Source: Rebecca billardiae RCC1528 (taxonomy: Eukaryota; Haptophyta). From it: a stretch of DNA of 64,000 nucleotides. The stretch spans positions 496,001 to 560,000 of the forward strand of contig OZ251226.1 in the NCBI GenBank assembly GCA_965240325.2, read 5' to 3'. This document shows positions 30,301-41,705 of this stretch, piece by piece; position 1 is the first letter of the stretch; each line of letters opens with the position of its first letter. A program made the translations under genes and the position numbers. The notes beneath the pieces were generated by a model. That model searched no databases. It saw nothing but the letters and a program-made list of their open reading frames with translations, and was not told the DNA's origin.

Positions 30301-33300
30301 GGCACGTCGGCCTCGGCCTCGGCGGCGGCGCCGCCCAGGATCGTCCCGCCGGGCGCGCCGACCATGCGCCCGACCTCTGCGTAGATCTCGGCCTGCACGC
30401 CGTCCACGTCCGCGCGCGGCACCTGCAGCTCGCGCTCGAGCAGGCCGCGCAGCGCGCCGTGCTGCCGTGCGCCGCGCGGCTGCTGCCCGGCGGCGGCGTG
30501 CGGGGCTGGCTCGGCCATGGCGCGATCGAAGGCGTCGCGCAGGCGGGCAAGGGCGAGACTCGCGTGCGGCAGCAGCAGCAGCAGCCGGATGAAGCTTCGG
30601 GACGAGGCGCCATCCTGCGCCTGCCGCTGCTCGCCCTCTGCGTCGCCGGTCGGCGCGCGCGCCGCGCCGTCGCGCGGGTCCTCCGCATCGCTGCCGTCGC
30701 TGTCGCCCTCGTCAAAGCCATCGAGGTCCTGCGCGTCGTCCTCGTCGTCCTCGTCGTCCTCGGCGCCGTACTCGCTGATCCACATGTCCACGTGCCGCGC
30801 GAGCGTCTTGAAGAGCTGGCGCTGCCCGCCGATCAGATAGCCCACGCCGTCGGCGAGCGTCTGCAGCGACACCTCCGCCTCGCGCGCGCGCGCGAGCATC
30901 AGCACGCGCCGCTCCTTGGTGCGCCGCGCGTGCTCGGCGAGGCTGGCGTGCACGGCGCTCATCGGCGTCGGGTCGGCCGCGAGCGCGGCGAGGCGCGCCG
31001 CGTGCTCGGCGCTCAGCTGCTCGGCGGGCAGCGTCGCGCCGCAGACGTGCACGAGCATGCGCGCGAGCGCGTCCGCGGTGCCGCGCTCGAGCCTCTCGTC
31101 GCTGAGCGCGAGCGCGTCGCTCAGCGCCGAGCGCGACCAGCGATCGGTGGCCGTGGCATCCGCCATCGACGCGAGCAGGAGGTGCGTGCACGCGAGCGCG
31201 CCCGCGCGCACCGCGAAGTGCAGCGCGGTGCGCCGGTCGTAGTCGCGCGCGTCGATCTGCGCGCCCATGTCGAGCAGGAAGCGCAGCCGCTCCTCGTCCG
31301 CCTCGGCCGCGGCGCGCCGCAGCTGCTCGGCGAGCGTGCGATCGCTCGCCTTGGACGAGTTGCGCACGAGCAGCTGCGCGGTGAGCACGTGGTTCGCGCC
31401 GATCGCGTCGTCGAGCGGCGTCATGCCCCACAGGTCCGTGCTCGACGCGTCGGCGAGCGCGGTGAGCAGGTACTCGACGACGCGCGCATCGCCCTCGCTC
31501 GCGGCGAGGTGGAGCGCGGTGCGGCCGTCGTGGTCGGCCGAGTTGATGTCGACGCCCTGCGCGCGCAGCACGCCGAGCATGCTCATGTCGCCGTCGCGCG
31601 CGGCGCTGTGCATCCACCCCGCCGCGGTCTGCGCGTCGACGCACAGCGCCGCGCCGTTGCGCTGGAGCACCTCCGCCACCTCGGCGTGGCGGCGCACGAT
31701 GGCGTCGCGGATCGGCGTCGAGCGCCAACGGTCGGTCGCGTTCACGTCGGCGTCGAACTCGCAGAGCAGCGCGCACACGCTCGCGTTGCCCCCGACCGCG
31801 GCGAGGTGGAGGGCGGTGCGCCCGTCGTACGAGCGCAGCGTGAGCTCGTACCCCTGCGTGCTCAGCATCGCGCGGATCGCCTCGACGTCGCCCTGCGAGA
31901 TCGCGCCGGCCATCCTGAGGAACTGCTCCTCGCCGCGAGCGACGATCGACGCTCGGATGGTCTCGCGCAGCTCCTCCAGCTCGCGCTGCTCGGCGGCGTC
32001 GGCGGACTCGGCGCCCGCCGCCGCGCTGGGCAGGTCCTCGCCGAAGCTGTCGAGGTGGAACGTGCGCAGCAGGTTGAGCGTGATCGCGCCCACCTCCTCC
32101 GGGTACGCCGACGCGACGCCCTCCCACTCGTGCCGCTTGAGCACCACGAGCGTCACCTCGCCGGTCGCGGTCGCGCACACCGTGTACGGCTGCGGGATGC
32201 CGAGGAAGAAGGCGATCTCGCCGACGACTTGGCCGGGGCCGATGTCGGAGCGCACGGTGGCGATGTGCACGTGCTCCTTCTGCACGAGCAGCGAGCCGCC
32301 CACGCACCAGCTCAGCTCGATCGAGCCGTCGTGCCGGCTGAAGAGCACCTCGCGCGGCGCGACGAACCGCTCGCGCAGCGAGAGCGTGAGCATCTTGATG
32401 AGCTGCGGCGGCGCGCCGGCGAAGAGCGGCGTCGCGCTGACCTCGCGCGCGTACTGCGCGACGGCCACCTCCGTCTTGAGCGAGATGGGCATCTGCTCGA
32501 GGATCCGGTCCTTGGAGACGGACGCTTTCTTCTTGTTCTGGAACTCGTAGTACGTGCGCACGCGCCGCGTCACGCTCGGCGGCAGCTTCCGCTCGGCGCA
32601 GTAGTCGTCGACCGCCTTGAGGAGCTCCTTGAACTGCACGGTGTTCTCGTCGACGCGCACGACGTAGTGGAACAGCGTGCCCAGCACGAAGGCGTAGAAC
32701 ACGATCTGCACGAGCATCACGAAGATGCCGAGCGCCATCTCCAGCTCCTTTGCGAGCACCATCGGGCCGTAGCCGCACGCGGTCATGCCGGCCCAGGACA
32801 TGAACGCGGCCATCAGGTAGTGGTGGCCGTCCGTGAGCGCGTAGGGCTCGAACGTCGGGTTGCCCGTGAAGAGCACGAATTGCGCCGGCCACGAGGGCAG
32901 GTCCATCGCGTGCGCATCGCCGGCCGCGGAATACGCCTCCAGCTCGGCCAAGCCCCACCACATGCACGTCACCCTGCGCGCGCCGCGCGTCAGTCAGTCA
33001 GTCAGTCAGTCAGTCAGCGATCGGTGGGTGGCGGTGGGCGGGCGGCGGTGGTGCGCGCGCACCAGTGCGGCACGGAGAAGAGCACGAGCGCAAACTTGAA
33101 GACGTTGAAGCCCTTCACATCCGTCTGCAGGTCGTTGGTCAGCGCCTGCAGATACGCGACGAGCTCGAGGGCGCGGACGAGCCGGAAGAGCTGCGCAATC
33201 TCCCACAGGTAGACGTCGTGGTGCACCCAGTACTCGATGCGGCCCGCCCAGAGGATGGCGACAAGGAAGACGTCGATGAAGATGCGCATGCGCTGACGGT

Positions 33301-33976
33301 GCCTGCGCCCGCGCTCGGCCTCCTCGCGCTGCTGCTTGTCGGCTGCCGCGCCACCTCCGCCGCCGCCGCCACTGCCGGCGGCAGAAGACGTGTTGGAGTA
33401 GCTGTTGTCATCGTCGCCGCCACCCGCTGCGACAGCGGTCTTGGTCTCGACCGCGAGGTAGACGAGCTCGCAGACATCAACGATCGCGTCGAGCACGGTG
33501 ACCACGTGCGAGTCGAGCGTGAGCTCGATGAATGCACTGCGCATCGGGATCATCTCGAGCTCGTAGGTGAGCAGCGGGATGCGTGTGAGCTTTGCCATCT
33601 CCGCGAGCCGGCGGAGCAACTCGCGGCGGTGCGCGTCGCGCGCGGCCGCCTCGCGCGCGGCCTCCTCGGCGGCGTGCTCGCCGACGAGCACAGTGCGCCA
33701 TCTCACGCGCTTCGTGCGCCCAGCCGCGCCACCGTGACCGGTGCCGGCGCGCAGGATGCCTCTGAGCGGAGCCGCGGCGGTGGTCGACGCCGCCGCGGTG
33801 CGGGAGCGGCGAGTCGAGTCGCCACCTTTGCCGGGCGCGATGGCGCTGCTGTCGCCGGTGCGCCGCGCACCCGTGAGCCACGCCACGACGTCGCGTGGAT
33901 ACATGCGGCGCGGCGGGCGCTTGGCGCTGATGATGGTGCCGTTGTCGTGGTCGGAGCTTGGTTGGCGAGTGCGCAT
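24378..33976 (-). CDS. Two-domain Shaker-type channel: tandem 6TM + CNBD-like + ankyrin modules in one chain
   Basis: Six exons: 33976-33063, 32973-27417, 27267-26550, 26441-26281, 26051-24756, 24533-24378. All phases agree, giving 2,933 residues. Module A has membrane segments in residues ~150-420, a filter TACGYG near 372, a C-linker with RILEQMPISLKTEV, a CNBD-like domain (~490-600) whose GEIAFFLGIPQPYTV closely matches plant SKOR/GORK and lacks the cAMP-binding Arg, then ankyrin repeats (~650-960). A long polar linker follows with a degenerate EF-hand-like loop (DQRGQGAIRLRD, ~1490). Module B has S1-S6 (~1925-2180) with an Arg-rich S4 (VLRVVRLLNLRYTLR), a filter-position TTLGTLQLP instead of GYG, a degenerate CNBD (~2265-2380), ankyrin repeats (~2460-2740) and a coiled tail. 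Two chains could form one four-domain pore. The intron at 27416 has a GC donor; the others have GT. The long in-frame linker argues against two separate genes. Confidence 0.85.
26076..26101. repeat. (AG)13 microsatellite in a channel-gene intron
   Basis: Thirteen AG units on the + strand, read as CT in the transcript. They lie about 25 bp upstream of the acceptor at 26052, where they can serve as the polypyrimidine tract. Confidence 0.9.
32990..33018. repeat. (CAGT)n microsatellite in a channel-gene intron
   Basis: About seven CAGT units lie within the 89-bp intron 32974-33062 of the channel gene. In the transcript they read ACTG repeats, which contain several CTGAC-like candidate branch sites. 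Confidence 0.85.
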
Positions 33977-34447
33977 CACATCACCGGCAAGGGTGCTCTC
34001 CTAATCACCACGAGCGAAGATACCCTTCGCGACCCGTCGCCGAGTCGTGATGATTGACGAAAATGAAGAATCGAGTATTCATTAGCATCGAACTCAAAAT
34101 ATTCCATTAGTATTCATCAGTCTCATCTTGCAAGTACACCATATAATCGGGGGATGATTTGGCGAACATCTTCAATCAAAATGCAAACATCAGTATAGAC
34201 ATTAGTATGGTACGTCAATCGTTAACTGATATGACGTTGTAAAAGTGATGACTACAATAAATGTCGATTGACGATTCGGCGCCTCGGCGCGGACGGGTCG
34301 AAAATGCGTCGATAACAATCTGAAATCTCCCATATCGATCTCCATTATTTCAACCGTTATTATTATTGATGCAATTTCCTAAGAATAATACACCGTCGTC
34401 GTCGTCGTCAACTTCATGCCTACTGCCTGCCGACCGTTGCCGAGTCA
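33977..34447. promoter_or_regulatory. AT-rich intergenic region: channel promoter and 3' region of the giant membrane-protein gene
   Basis: Both flanking genes are on the minus strand. The stretch 34040-34390 is clearly richer in A+T than its surroundings, with several ATTAGTATTCAT-like repeats (near 34076, 34109 and 34200). It probably carries the channel promoter and the polyadenylation site of the giant gene. No gene is seen. Confidence 0.5.
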
Positions 34448-36865
34448 TTAATCTTTTGCTGTCGTCTTCTCGTCCTCCGCAGCCTCTGCATCGTCGTTGT
34501 CGTCGTCTTCATCGTCACTCGTCGCCTCGCCGGCGGCACCACCGCGGCGCACGGTGGCCTCGAGGGAGCGCGGGTCCTGATCGGTCGTCGGCGTGGGCGG
34601 CGCGAGGCCGGCAGCGCGCCTCGGTGGCGTGGCCAACATCGGCTGCAGGCCGGCAGCTGAAACATCCTCGGCGCCCGCCGCTCCTGCTGGCTGTGATGCA
34701 TCATCGGCATCGGCGACCAGTGCGCCACGCGGCGCCGTCGCCGGCGTGCTCGGCCCTGCGCCAGTGTTGGCGAGCGGCGTGGGCGGCGGCCCTGCGGCAC
34801 CTGCCGGCGTGAGCGGTGGCTCGCGGTCTTGCCGCAGCTGCTCGATGGCGGCCTGCTGCTGCGCGCGCTGCGTCTCCGCCTCGGCCAGCTGCTGCGCGTC
34901 ACGCTCGCGCTCTTGCCGCAGCTGCTCGATGGCGGCCTGCTGCTGCGCGCGCTGCGTCTCCGCCTCGGCCAGCTGCTGCGCGTCACGCTCGCGGTCTTGC
35001 CGCAGCTGCTCGATGGCGGCCTGCTGCTGCGCGCGCTGCGTCTCCGCCTCGGCCAGCTGCTGCGCGTCACGCTCGCGCTCTTGCCGCAGCTGCTCGATGG
35101 CGGCCTGCTGCTGCGCGCGCTGCATCTCCGCCGCCGCCTCGCGCTCGAGGTGCACCGCCTGGTCCGCCTCGCGCGCGACGCGCATCTCCTCCGCCTCGCG
35201 CAGCGCCGCGGCCAGCTGCTGTGCGTACAGCTCGCGGTGGTGCCGCTCGGCTGCGAGCTCGTTCGCCAGCCGCTCGACGGTGGCCTCCCGCTGCTCGCGC
35301 TCGCGCGCCCAGCGCGCCGGGTCGACGCGCGCGAGCTCGGCCTTGAGCCGCCCGATCTCGCGGTGCAGCGCGCCCACGCTCGGCCCGACGCGCGGCGGCG
35401 GCGGCGCGCTCGCGACCGCGCGCTCCCAGAGCGCCTTCGCCTCGGGCGCGAGCGGGAAGTAGTCGCTCTGCAGCCGGTTGATCTCGACGAGCAGCCGCTT
35501 GATTGCGCGGATGTGCTGCTCGACCGGGTGCTGCAGCGACGGGTCGATCGTCTCGCCGCACGCCAGCAGCCGCAGCCGGTACCGCCCGACCGGCAGCATC
35601 GCGCGCGGCCGCGCGTGCGCGCGCTCCCACCGGAACCGAGCCTGCTGCAGCAGCCCCTGCAGCTCGGCGCGCATGTGCTCGTAGTCGAGCCGCGCGGCCG
35701 CGTCGTGCGCGGCGCGGCGGTGCCGCGCGCGCGTCTCCACGAGGAAGCGCGCCATGTCCGCCGTGGGCATCCGGCGCACGAGCCTCTCCTGCGCGTCGAG
35801 CTCGTCGAACACGAGGCGCTCGTCGTCGCGCAGCACCTCCGCCTGGATGGCCGCGGCGTGCTCGCGCAGCTGCTCGTGGCCCCACGCTGCGCCGAGCGTG
35901 TTGTCGGTGAAGAGCCCGATCCCGAAGAGGGCGAGCACGTGGTCGACCAGAAGCATCACGTTGTTCATGCTGCGGCCGAGGGGGGGTGTGGGTGGGTGGG
36001 CGCGGGGGGCGTGAGCGGAGCCGTGGGCGAGGCCACGCGCGGCGCGGTGCGTGGCGCGCTGCGCGTAGTTGCGTGCCGTGGGTGGCGCGCGCGCGGCAGC
36101 TTAGGTCGAGCGCAGCGCGCGGCACGGGCGCGCGCGGTGCGCACTTTTGCTGCATCCGGACCGAGTCCGGGATCTCGAGCGGCGGCGGCGGCGGCGGCGC
36201 GGGCGTCTGCGTGCCCGCGTGCGTGATCGGCGCCGGCGGCTCCGGCTCCGGCCGCGGCGCGTCGTCGCGGCCGAGCTCGGCAAGCAGCAGCCCCACCAGC
36301 GCGCGCAGCTCGGCGCCGCGCGCGTCGTCGGCGCCGAGCTCGCGCGTGAGCGCGGCCACGCTCGTGCGGTGCGCGCCGCGCTCGGCGCCGAGCTCGGCGT
36401 CGGCGGCGCCGAGCTCCGCGCCGCTCAGCCGGGTGCGGAGCCGCTCCTCCTCGAGCAGCTCCAGCGTGTCCCCGAGCTGCGTGTCCGCCACGCTCAGCTC
36501 GGTCGCCAGCGAGGCGCGGAGCGCGCCGCGAGATGCAATCTCGGCGCGCGCGTCGGCCAGCTCGGCGTCCGCGTCGCGCAGGGCTGCGAGGGCGGTGTCG
36601 AGCTGCGCGTGCGCCTCGCGCGCGGCGAGCGCGGCGCGCTCCGCCTCGCCCTCGAGATTCGCGAGCTCCCTCGCCAGCGCGCGCACCTCCGCGCCGCGCT
36701 CCGCCTCGGCCGCCAGCAGCGCGCCCTCCAGCGCCTCCAGAGCCGGCAGCTCGGCACGGAGCACGCGCAGGTCGACGCGCGCGCGCGCCGCCTCGGCCGC
36801 GTGGTGCTGCGCGCTGAGCGCCAGGGCGAGCACGCCCGCCGGCGTGAGCGCGGGCGGCAGCGGGC

Positions 36866-36914
<49 letters not shown>

Positions 36915-37653
36915 CGGCTCGAGCTCAGCCTGCGCGCTCGCGTCGCTCACGGCCGGCGGCGGCGGCGGCGGAGGCATCAGCGCAGCCTGCACCGCTGCGC
37001 TCGCGCTCGGCGCCGGGCCTGCCTGCGCCGCCGCCGCGCGCCGGCGCGGCGGCGGCTCGGACTGGGCGGCCGCGTCGCGGGTGTCCACGCCGACGGGCGG
37101 CGGCGTCGGCTCCGCCACGGCCGTCGGCGCGCGCGGCTCGGCCAGCGCCATCTCCAGCCCGCGCGAGAGCAGCCGCCACGGCAGCACGCGCTGCTCGAGG
37201 TCGCGCACGCGAGATGCAATCTCGCCAAAGCGCGCGGCGCTGGCGAAGTGGATCACAAAGTCGGTGACGAGCACCTCGACGGCGTCGGGGTCGGCGCCGT
37301 CGGCGGGCACGAGCATCGGTGCGCGCCGCCGCCCGCCCGGCCCGCCGAGCGGCGCGCCCTCGCCGTCCGGCCCGCCGCCGGCGAGCGCGTGAGCCATTGG
37401 CATCAGCGAGGCGATTCCCACGGGGAATTGACGCGACGGCCGCGCGCGCACAATCTGCATGCACGCCTCGTCCGGCCGGATCCGGAGCTCGCGCGCGAGG
37501 CGGAGCAGCACCGCGTCCGGCGTGGCGTGCTCGCTCACCGGCTTGTTGCAGAACCACGCGTGCCCCGCCGCGCGCAGCAGAGACGACCCGGGTGCGAAAT
37601 GGGGCCAGCTGCCGCCGCCGCCGCCGCCAAAGCCGCCGTCGCCGTCGCCGCCG

Positions 37654-37693
<40 letters not shown>

Positions 37694-38784
37694 TGCCGCC
37701 AGCCACGAGCCACGCTGGCGGCGACAGCAACGCGCTGAGCTGTGCGGCGGTCGCTCGCTCGACGATCTGCGCGGGGCTGAGCAGCGCGTCGGGCCTCGGC
37801 TCGGCGAGCGCGCGCCGACGCGAGCGCCGCGCGGCGGAGGTGCGCTTTGCGCGCCGCGCCGCTCGCCGCTCGGCCGAGGCGGAGGCGGAGGCGGAGGCGG
37901 AGGCGGAGGCGGAGGCAGCGCGCGCCGGCGCGCCGCCGCCGCCGCCGCGGCCGCCCCGCTTGGCGCCGCCGTCGTCGGCGGGTGCGGACGGCGCGGCGTC
38001 GGGCGTGCGCGGCGGCGTGCGCGGCGGCGAGGGCGGCGGCGAGGGCGGCGGCGAGGGCGGCGGCGGCGGGCGGCGCTCGCGCTGCACTGCGCTCGCTGGC
38101 ATCAGCTCACGCGGCGCGACGCGCCAGCGCGCGCCGCCCGCGCCGCCGCCCCAGCGCCCGGCACCGCCGCCGCCCGCCGCGCCCTCGTCGTCGCGCCCGA
38201 ACGCGCCGGGCGCCACGGCGCACGCGAAGAGCACGGCGACGACGAGCGCGACAAGCACCGAGCGCGCGAGCGCGCTGCCGCCCGTCGACGTCGCCGCGCC
38301 GCCTGCCCCGCCGCCGCCGCCGCCGCCGCCGCCGTCCAGCAGGGGCCACACCCCGTGGACCGCGAGGGCAACGACCGCTGCGCCGAGCGCGGCGCGCAGC
38401 GCCCAGCCCAGCAGCGTGTCGGACGCGTCGGCGCGGACGGCGGCGCGCGACGTCGCGCGCGCGCGCGCCGCCACCTCGGGCAGCAGCTGCGCCGCGTTGC
38501 GCGCAGAGAGCGCGGTCGCCTCCGCGTGCGCGCCGTCGCGCAGGTGTGCGGCGCACTCGCCCACGTGCCGCAGCGTGCGGCCGCGCGCCTCGGCCGGCGT
38601 CGCCGCGAGCAGCGCGCCGAGCTCGGCGCCGAGGCGCTCGGTGGCGCGGTAGATGGCGCACTGCGCGTGCACGTGCCGATTCGCCGCGCGCGTGAGCGCG
38701 GTGCCGCCGTCGAGCACGAGCTCCAGGCCGAGCGCGCCGCCCGCCCACGCGGACGGGCGGGCGGCGACGCCCGCGCCGCCGGCC

Positions 38785-38822
<38 letters not shown>

Positions 38823-39613
38823 CAGCTCGGCGGCCGCGAGCGCCAGGGCTTCGAGCGGCGGCGGCGGCGGGAGGCGCGCCGCGCCGTGCGCCGCGCGCTG
38901 CGCGCTCGCGCTCGCGTGCGCGCGCCGCGCGAGCGCGCCGAGCGCCTCGACGCACGCCGCGGCGAGCGCGCGCGTCGCCGCGCGCGCGGCCGCAAACTCT
39001 GCGTCGGCGCCGGCCGGCGCACCCGGCGTCGCGGGCGCGAGCTGCGTCGAGGGCCCGCCGCCGAACACGCTGTGCAGCGCGGTGCGTGGGCGGGGCGCGC
39101 CGCCCGCGCCGCCACCGCCGCCGTCGGCGCCGGCGGGATGCGGCCGCGGCGCCGCCGCGGCCGGGTGGGCGGCGCGGGCCGGCGGCGGCGGCGGCGCGGC
39201 GGCGCCCGCGGGCGCTGGCGGCAACCGCGCGGCCACAAGCCGCGCGACGCTCAGCGCGAGCGGCGGGGCCCCGCCGTCGGCGAGCCGCGTCTGGAGCAGC
39301 TCGACGACGTGAGAGCGCGCGGCGGGCGCCACGCCGGCGTGCGGCGGCTGCTGCTCCGGCTGCCGCTGCCGCTGCGGCCCCGGGCCGACCAGAGCCGCAC
39401 CGCCGCCCTCCTCTTCCCAGAGCAGAGCGGCGCGGAGCGCGGACGAGCCGCGCGCCGAGCGGGCGGGCGGCGCGCGCTCGACCGAGCGGAAGCCGAGTTC
39501 GAACGCTTCCGGGTGGGCGGCGAAGAGGCGCGCGCCGAGCGCGAGCAGCGCGTCCGCCACCCCCTCCAGGAGCAGCGCGGTCGCGTGCGCCGCGGTTGAC
39601 GCGTCCAGGCCCT

Positions 39614-39657
<44 letters not shown>

Positions 39658-41665
39658 TCCGCCGCCGCCGCCGTCGCCGTCGCCGCCTCCGCCGCCGCCA
39701 TCGTCGCCGTCGCCGCCTCAGCCGCCGCGGCCGCGGCCGCGGCCGCCTGCGACCGCGCCTGCGCGGCGCCGCGCGCGGCGGGCCGCAGCGGCGCGAGCGG
39801 GTTCACCGTGCGCAGCGCATCGCGCAGCACGCGCCAGCGCTCGCCGCCCGCCGCCGACGCGGGCGGCGGCGGGTCGGGCTTGCCGTCCGACGCGTCTGCA
39901 AGCAATTTGGTGTCGGCCGCGCACGCGCGCGCGAGCTCGGCGCGCAGCGCGTCGGCGGCCTCGGCGTCGTCCGCGTCGGCGCGCGTGCTGAGCGGCGCGG
40001 CGCACAGCTCGAGCACCGCGTCGTGCACCAGCTGCACCACCGCCGCCTCCGCGTCCACCCCCCAGCCCACGTCGCACGCGCGCGTGCCGGCGCCGAGCGC
40101 GCCGCCCGGCGGCGCGTGCGGCAGCCCCGCCAGCCGCAGGCCGCCGGTGAGCTCGGCGGCGAGCGTGTTGGCGGCGTGCGCGCGGCCGAGCGCGGCGAGC
40201 GGGCGCGCGTGCTCGCGCACCGCCTGCTCCAGCCCCACCCAGCGCTGCGCCGCCGCCGCCTCGCCCACGGCCGCGGGCAGCTGCGCGGGCGGCACGCGCG
40301 CCGTCGCGGCCGGCAGCTGCGACAGGAACGACGCAAGAACGCGCACGGCGCATGAGGGCGCGTCGGCGCGCGCCTCGAGGCGGCGCACGGCGGCGGCCGC
40401 GTCGTGCAGCTCGAGGAGGTACTGCGCCTCCGCCTCCGCCGGCTCGCACAGCCGCGCCGCCAGCGCGCACCACCCGCCCACGGCGCGAATCTGCATGCCG
40501 AGCTGCTCCGCATCGACCGAGCTCACAGCGCCGGCGGTGGCGGCGTGCGCGAGCGCGCGCTCAAAGGTTGCCAGGAGCGCGGCGCGCGGCGCGGCGGCGG
40601 GGAGGCGCGGCGGCGCGAGCGCGGGGGGCAGCTCGAGCCCCTCGCGCGCCGCGCCCTCCTCCGCCGCCGCGCCGCCGCCGCCCCCCGCCGCGCCCGCACC
40701 CGTCGCCGCCAGCAGCAGCTGGCGCGAGGCGGCGGCGACGCGCGCGTCTAAGGCGGCGTCCACAGCGGCCGCCGCGGCCGCGGCGCGGCGGTGCAGCAGT
40801 GCATAGGCGAGGGCGAGGGCGGCGAGCGCGGCGAGCATGCCCGCGGCGCGCACGACGACGGCGGGGCGCACGAGCAGCGCGATGCACAGCATCGCCGCCG
40901 AGTACACCACCAGCGCGCAGTCGACCGCGAGCGCCGCCCAGCAGAGGGCCCCGAGCGCGGCGCGCAGCGCGCGCTCGGCCGCGCTCGGGAGCGGGTCTGC
41001 TGACGGCACGACGGCCTCGCGCCACGCGGCGCGGCGGGCGTGGTCGCGCGAGGAGCGGGCGCCGCCGAGCGCGCCCGGCGGCGCGAGCGCGCCCTCGGGC
41101 CGCACCTCGAGCAGCCAGCCCCGCGCCACGTGCGCCGTGCCGAGCAGCAGCAGCAGGCCGGCGTGCACGCAGCCGGCGGTCGCGAGCGCCGTCGCTGCGG
41201 GCGGGCACGCGGCCCATGCGGCGCACTGCGCGCCGCGGATGGCGAAGGCGGCGCGGTACACGCCGAAGAGCGCGGGGAGGACGAGGAGGGCGTACGCGAG
41301 CAGCGGCCACAGCGGCAGCAGCAGCACCACGCTCACGCACGCGCGCGCGGGCCGCCAGCGCGCGAGGCGCGCGCCGAGCGCGCGCGCCAGCAGTCGCGCG
41401 CCGAGCGAGCGCGCCTCCGCCTCCACCGCCGAGGGCATTGCACACAGCAGCGCCGTCGCGTCGTGCACCCACGCGCCCGCCGCGGCGGAGGCCTCCTCGT
41501 CGGCCGCGCTCGCGAGCCCGCTCGCCTCCGCCGCGCGCGACGCGCCGAGCACCTCGAGCACCACCTCGCTCAGCGCGGGCGTGAGCGGCGCGCGCGTCCG
41601 CCACTGCTCGGCGCGCGCGCCGCCGACGCACCAGCGCCGCGCGCGCGGCGCGGCTCGCGCGCCGC

Positions 41666-41705
<40 letters not shown>

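Noticed and set aside
27270-33212. A 1,980-codon plus-strand ORF
   Set aside because: It is antisense to the channel gene, extremely Arg/His/Gly-rich and has no domain; it exists because GC-rich sequence rarely contains stops.
24378-33976. Two separate neighbouring channel genes instead of one
   Set aside because: The second exon runs in frame for 5.5 kb through both modules without a stop, and no promoter-like AT-rich gap lies between them. Internal transcription start cannot be fully excluded.
34448-35968. A separate 506-aa coiled-coil gene
   Set aside because: The donor at 36144 and acceptor at 35970 join this frame to the large upstream exon in phase 2, and the upstream exon also ends in coiled coil, so it is more likely the last exon of the same gene.
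36147-39599. A 1,150-codon plus-strand ORF
   Set aside because: It is antisense to the giant membrane-protein exon; the sense frame has membrane helices and phase-matched introns, this one has neither.
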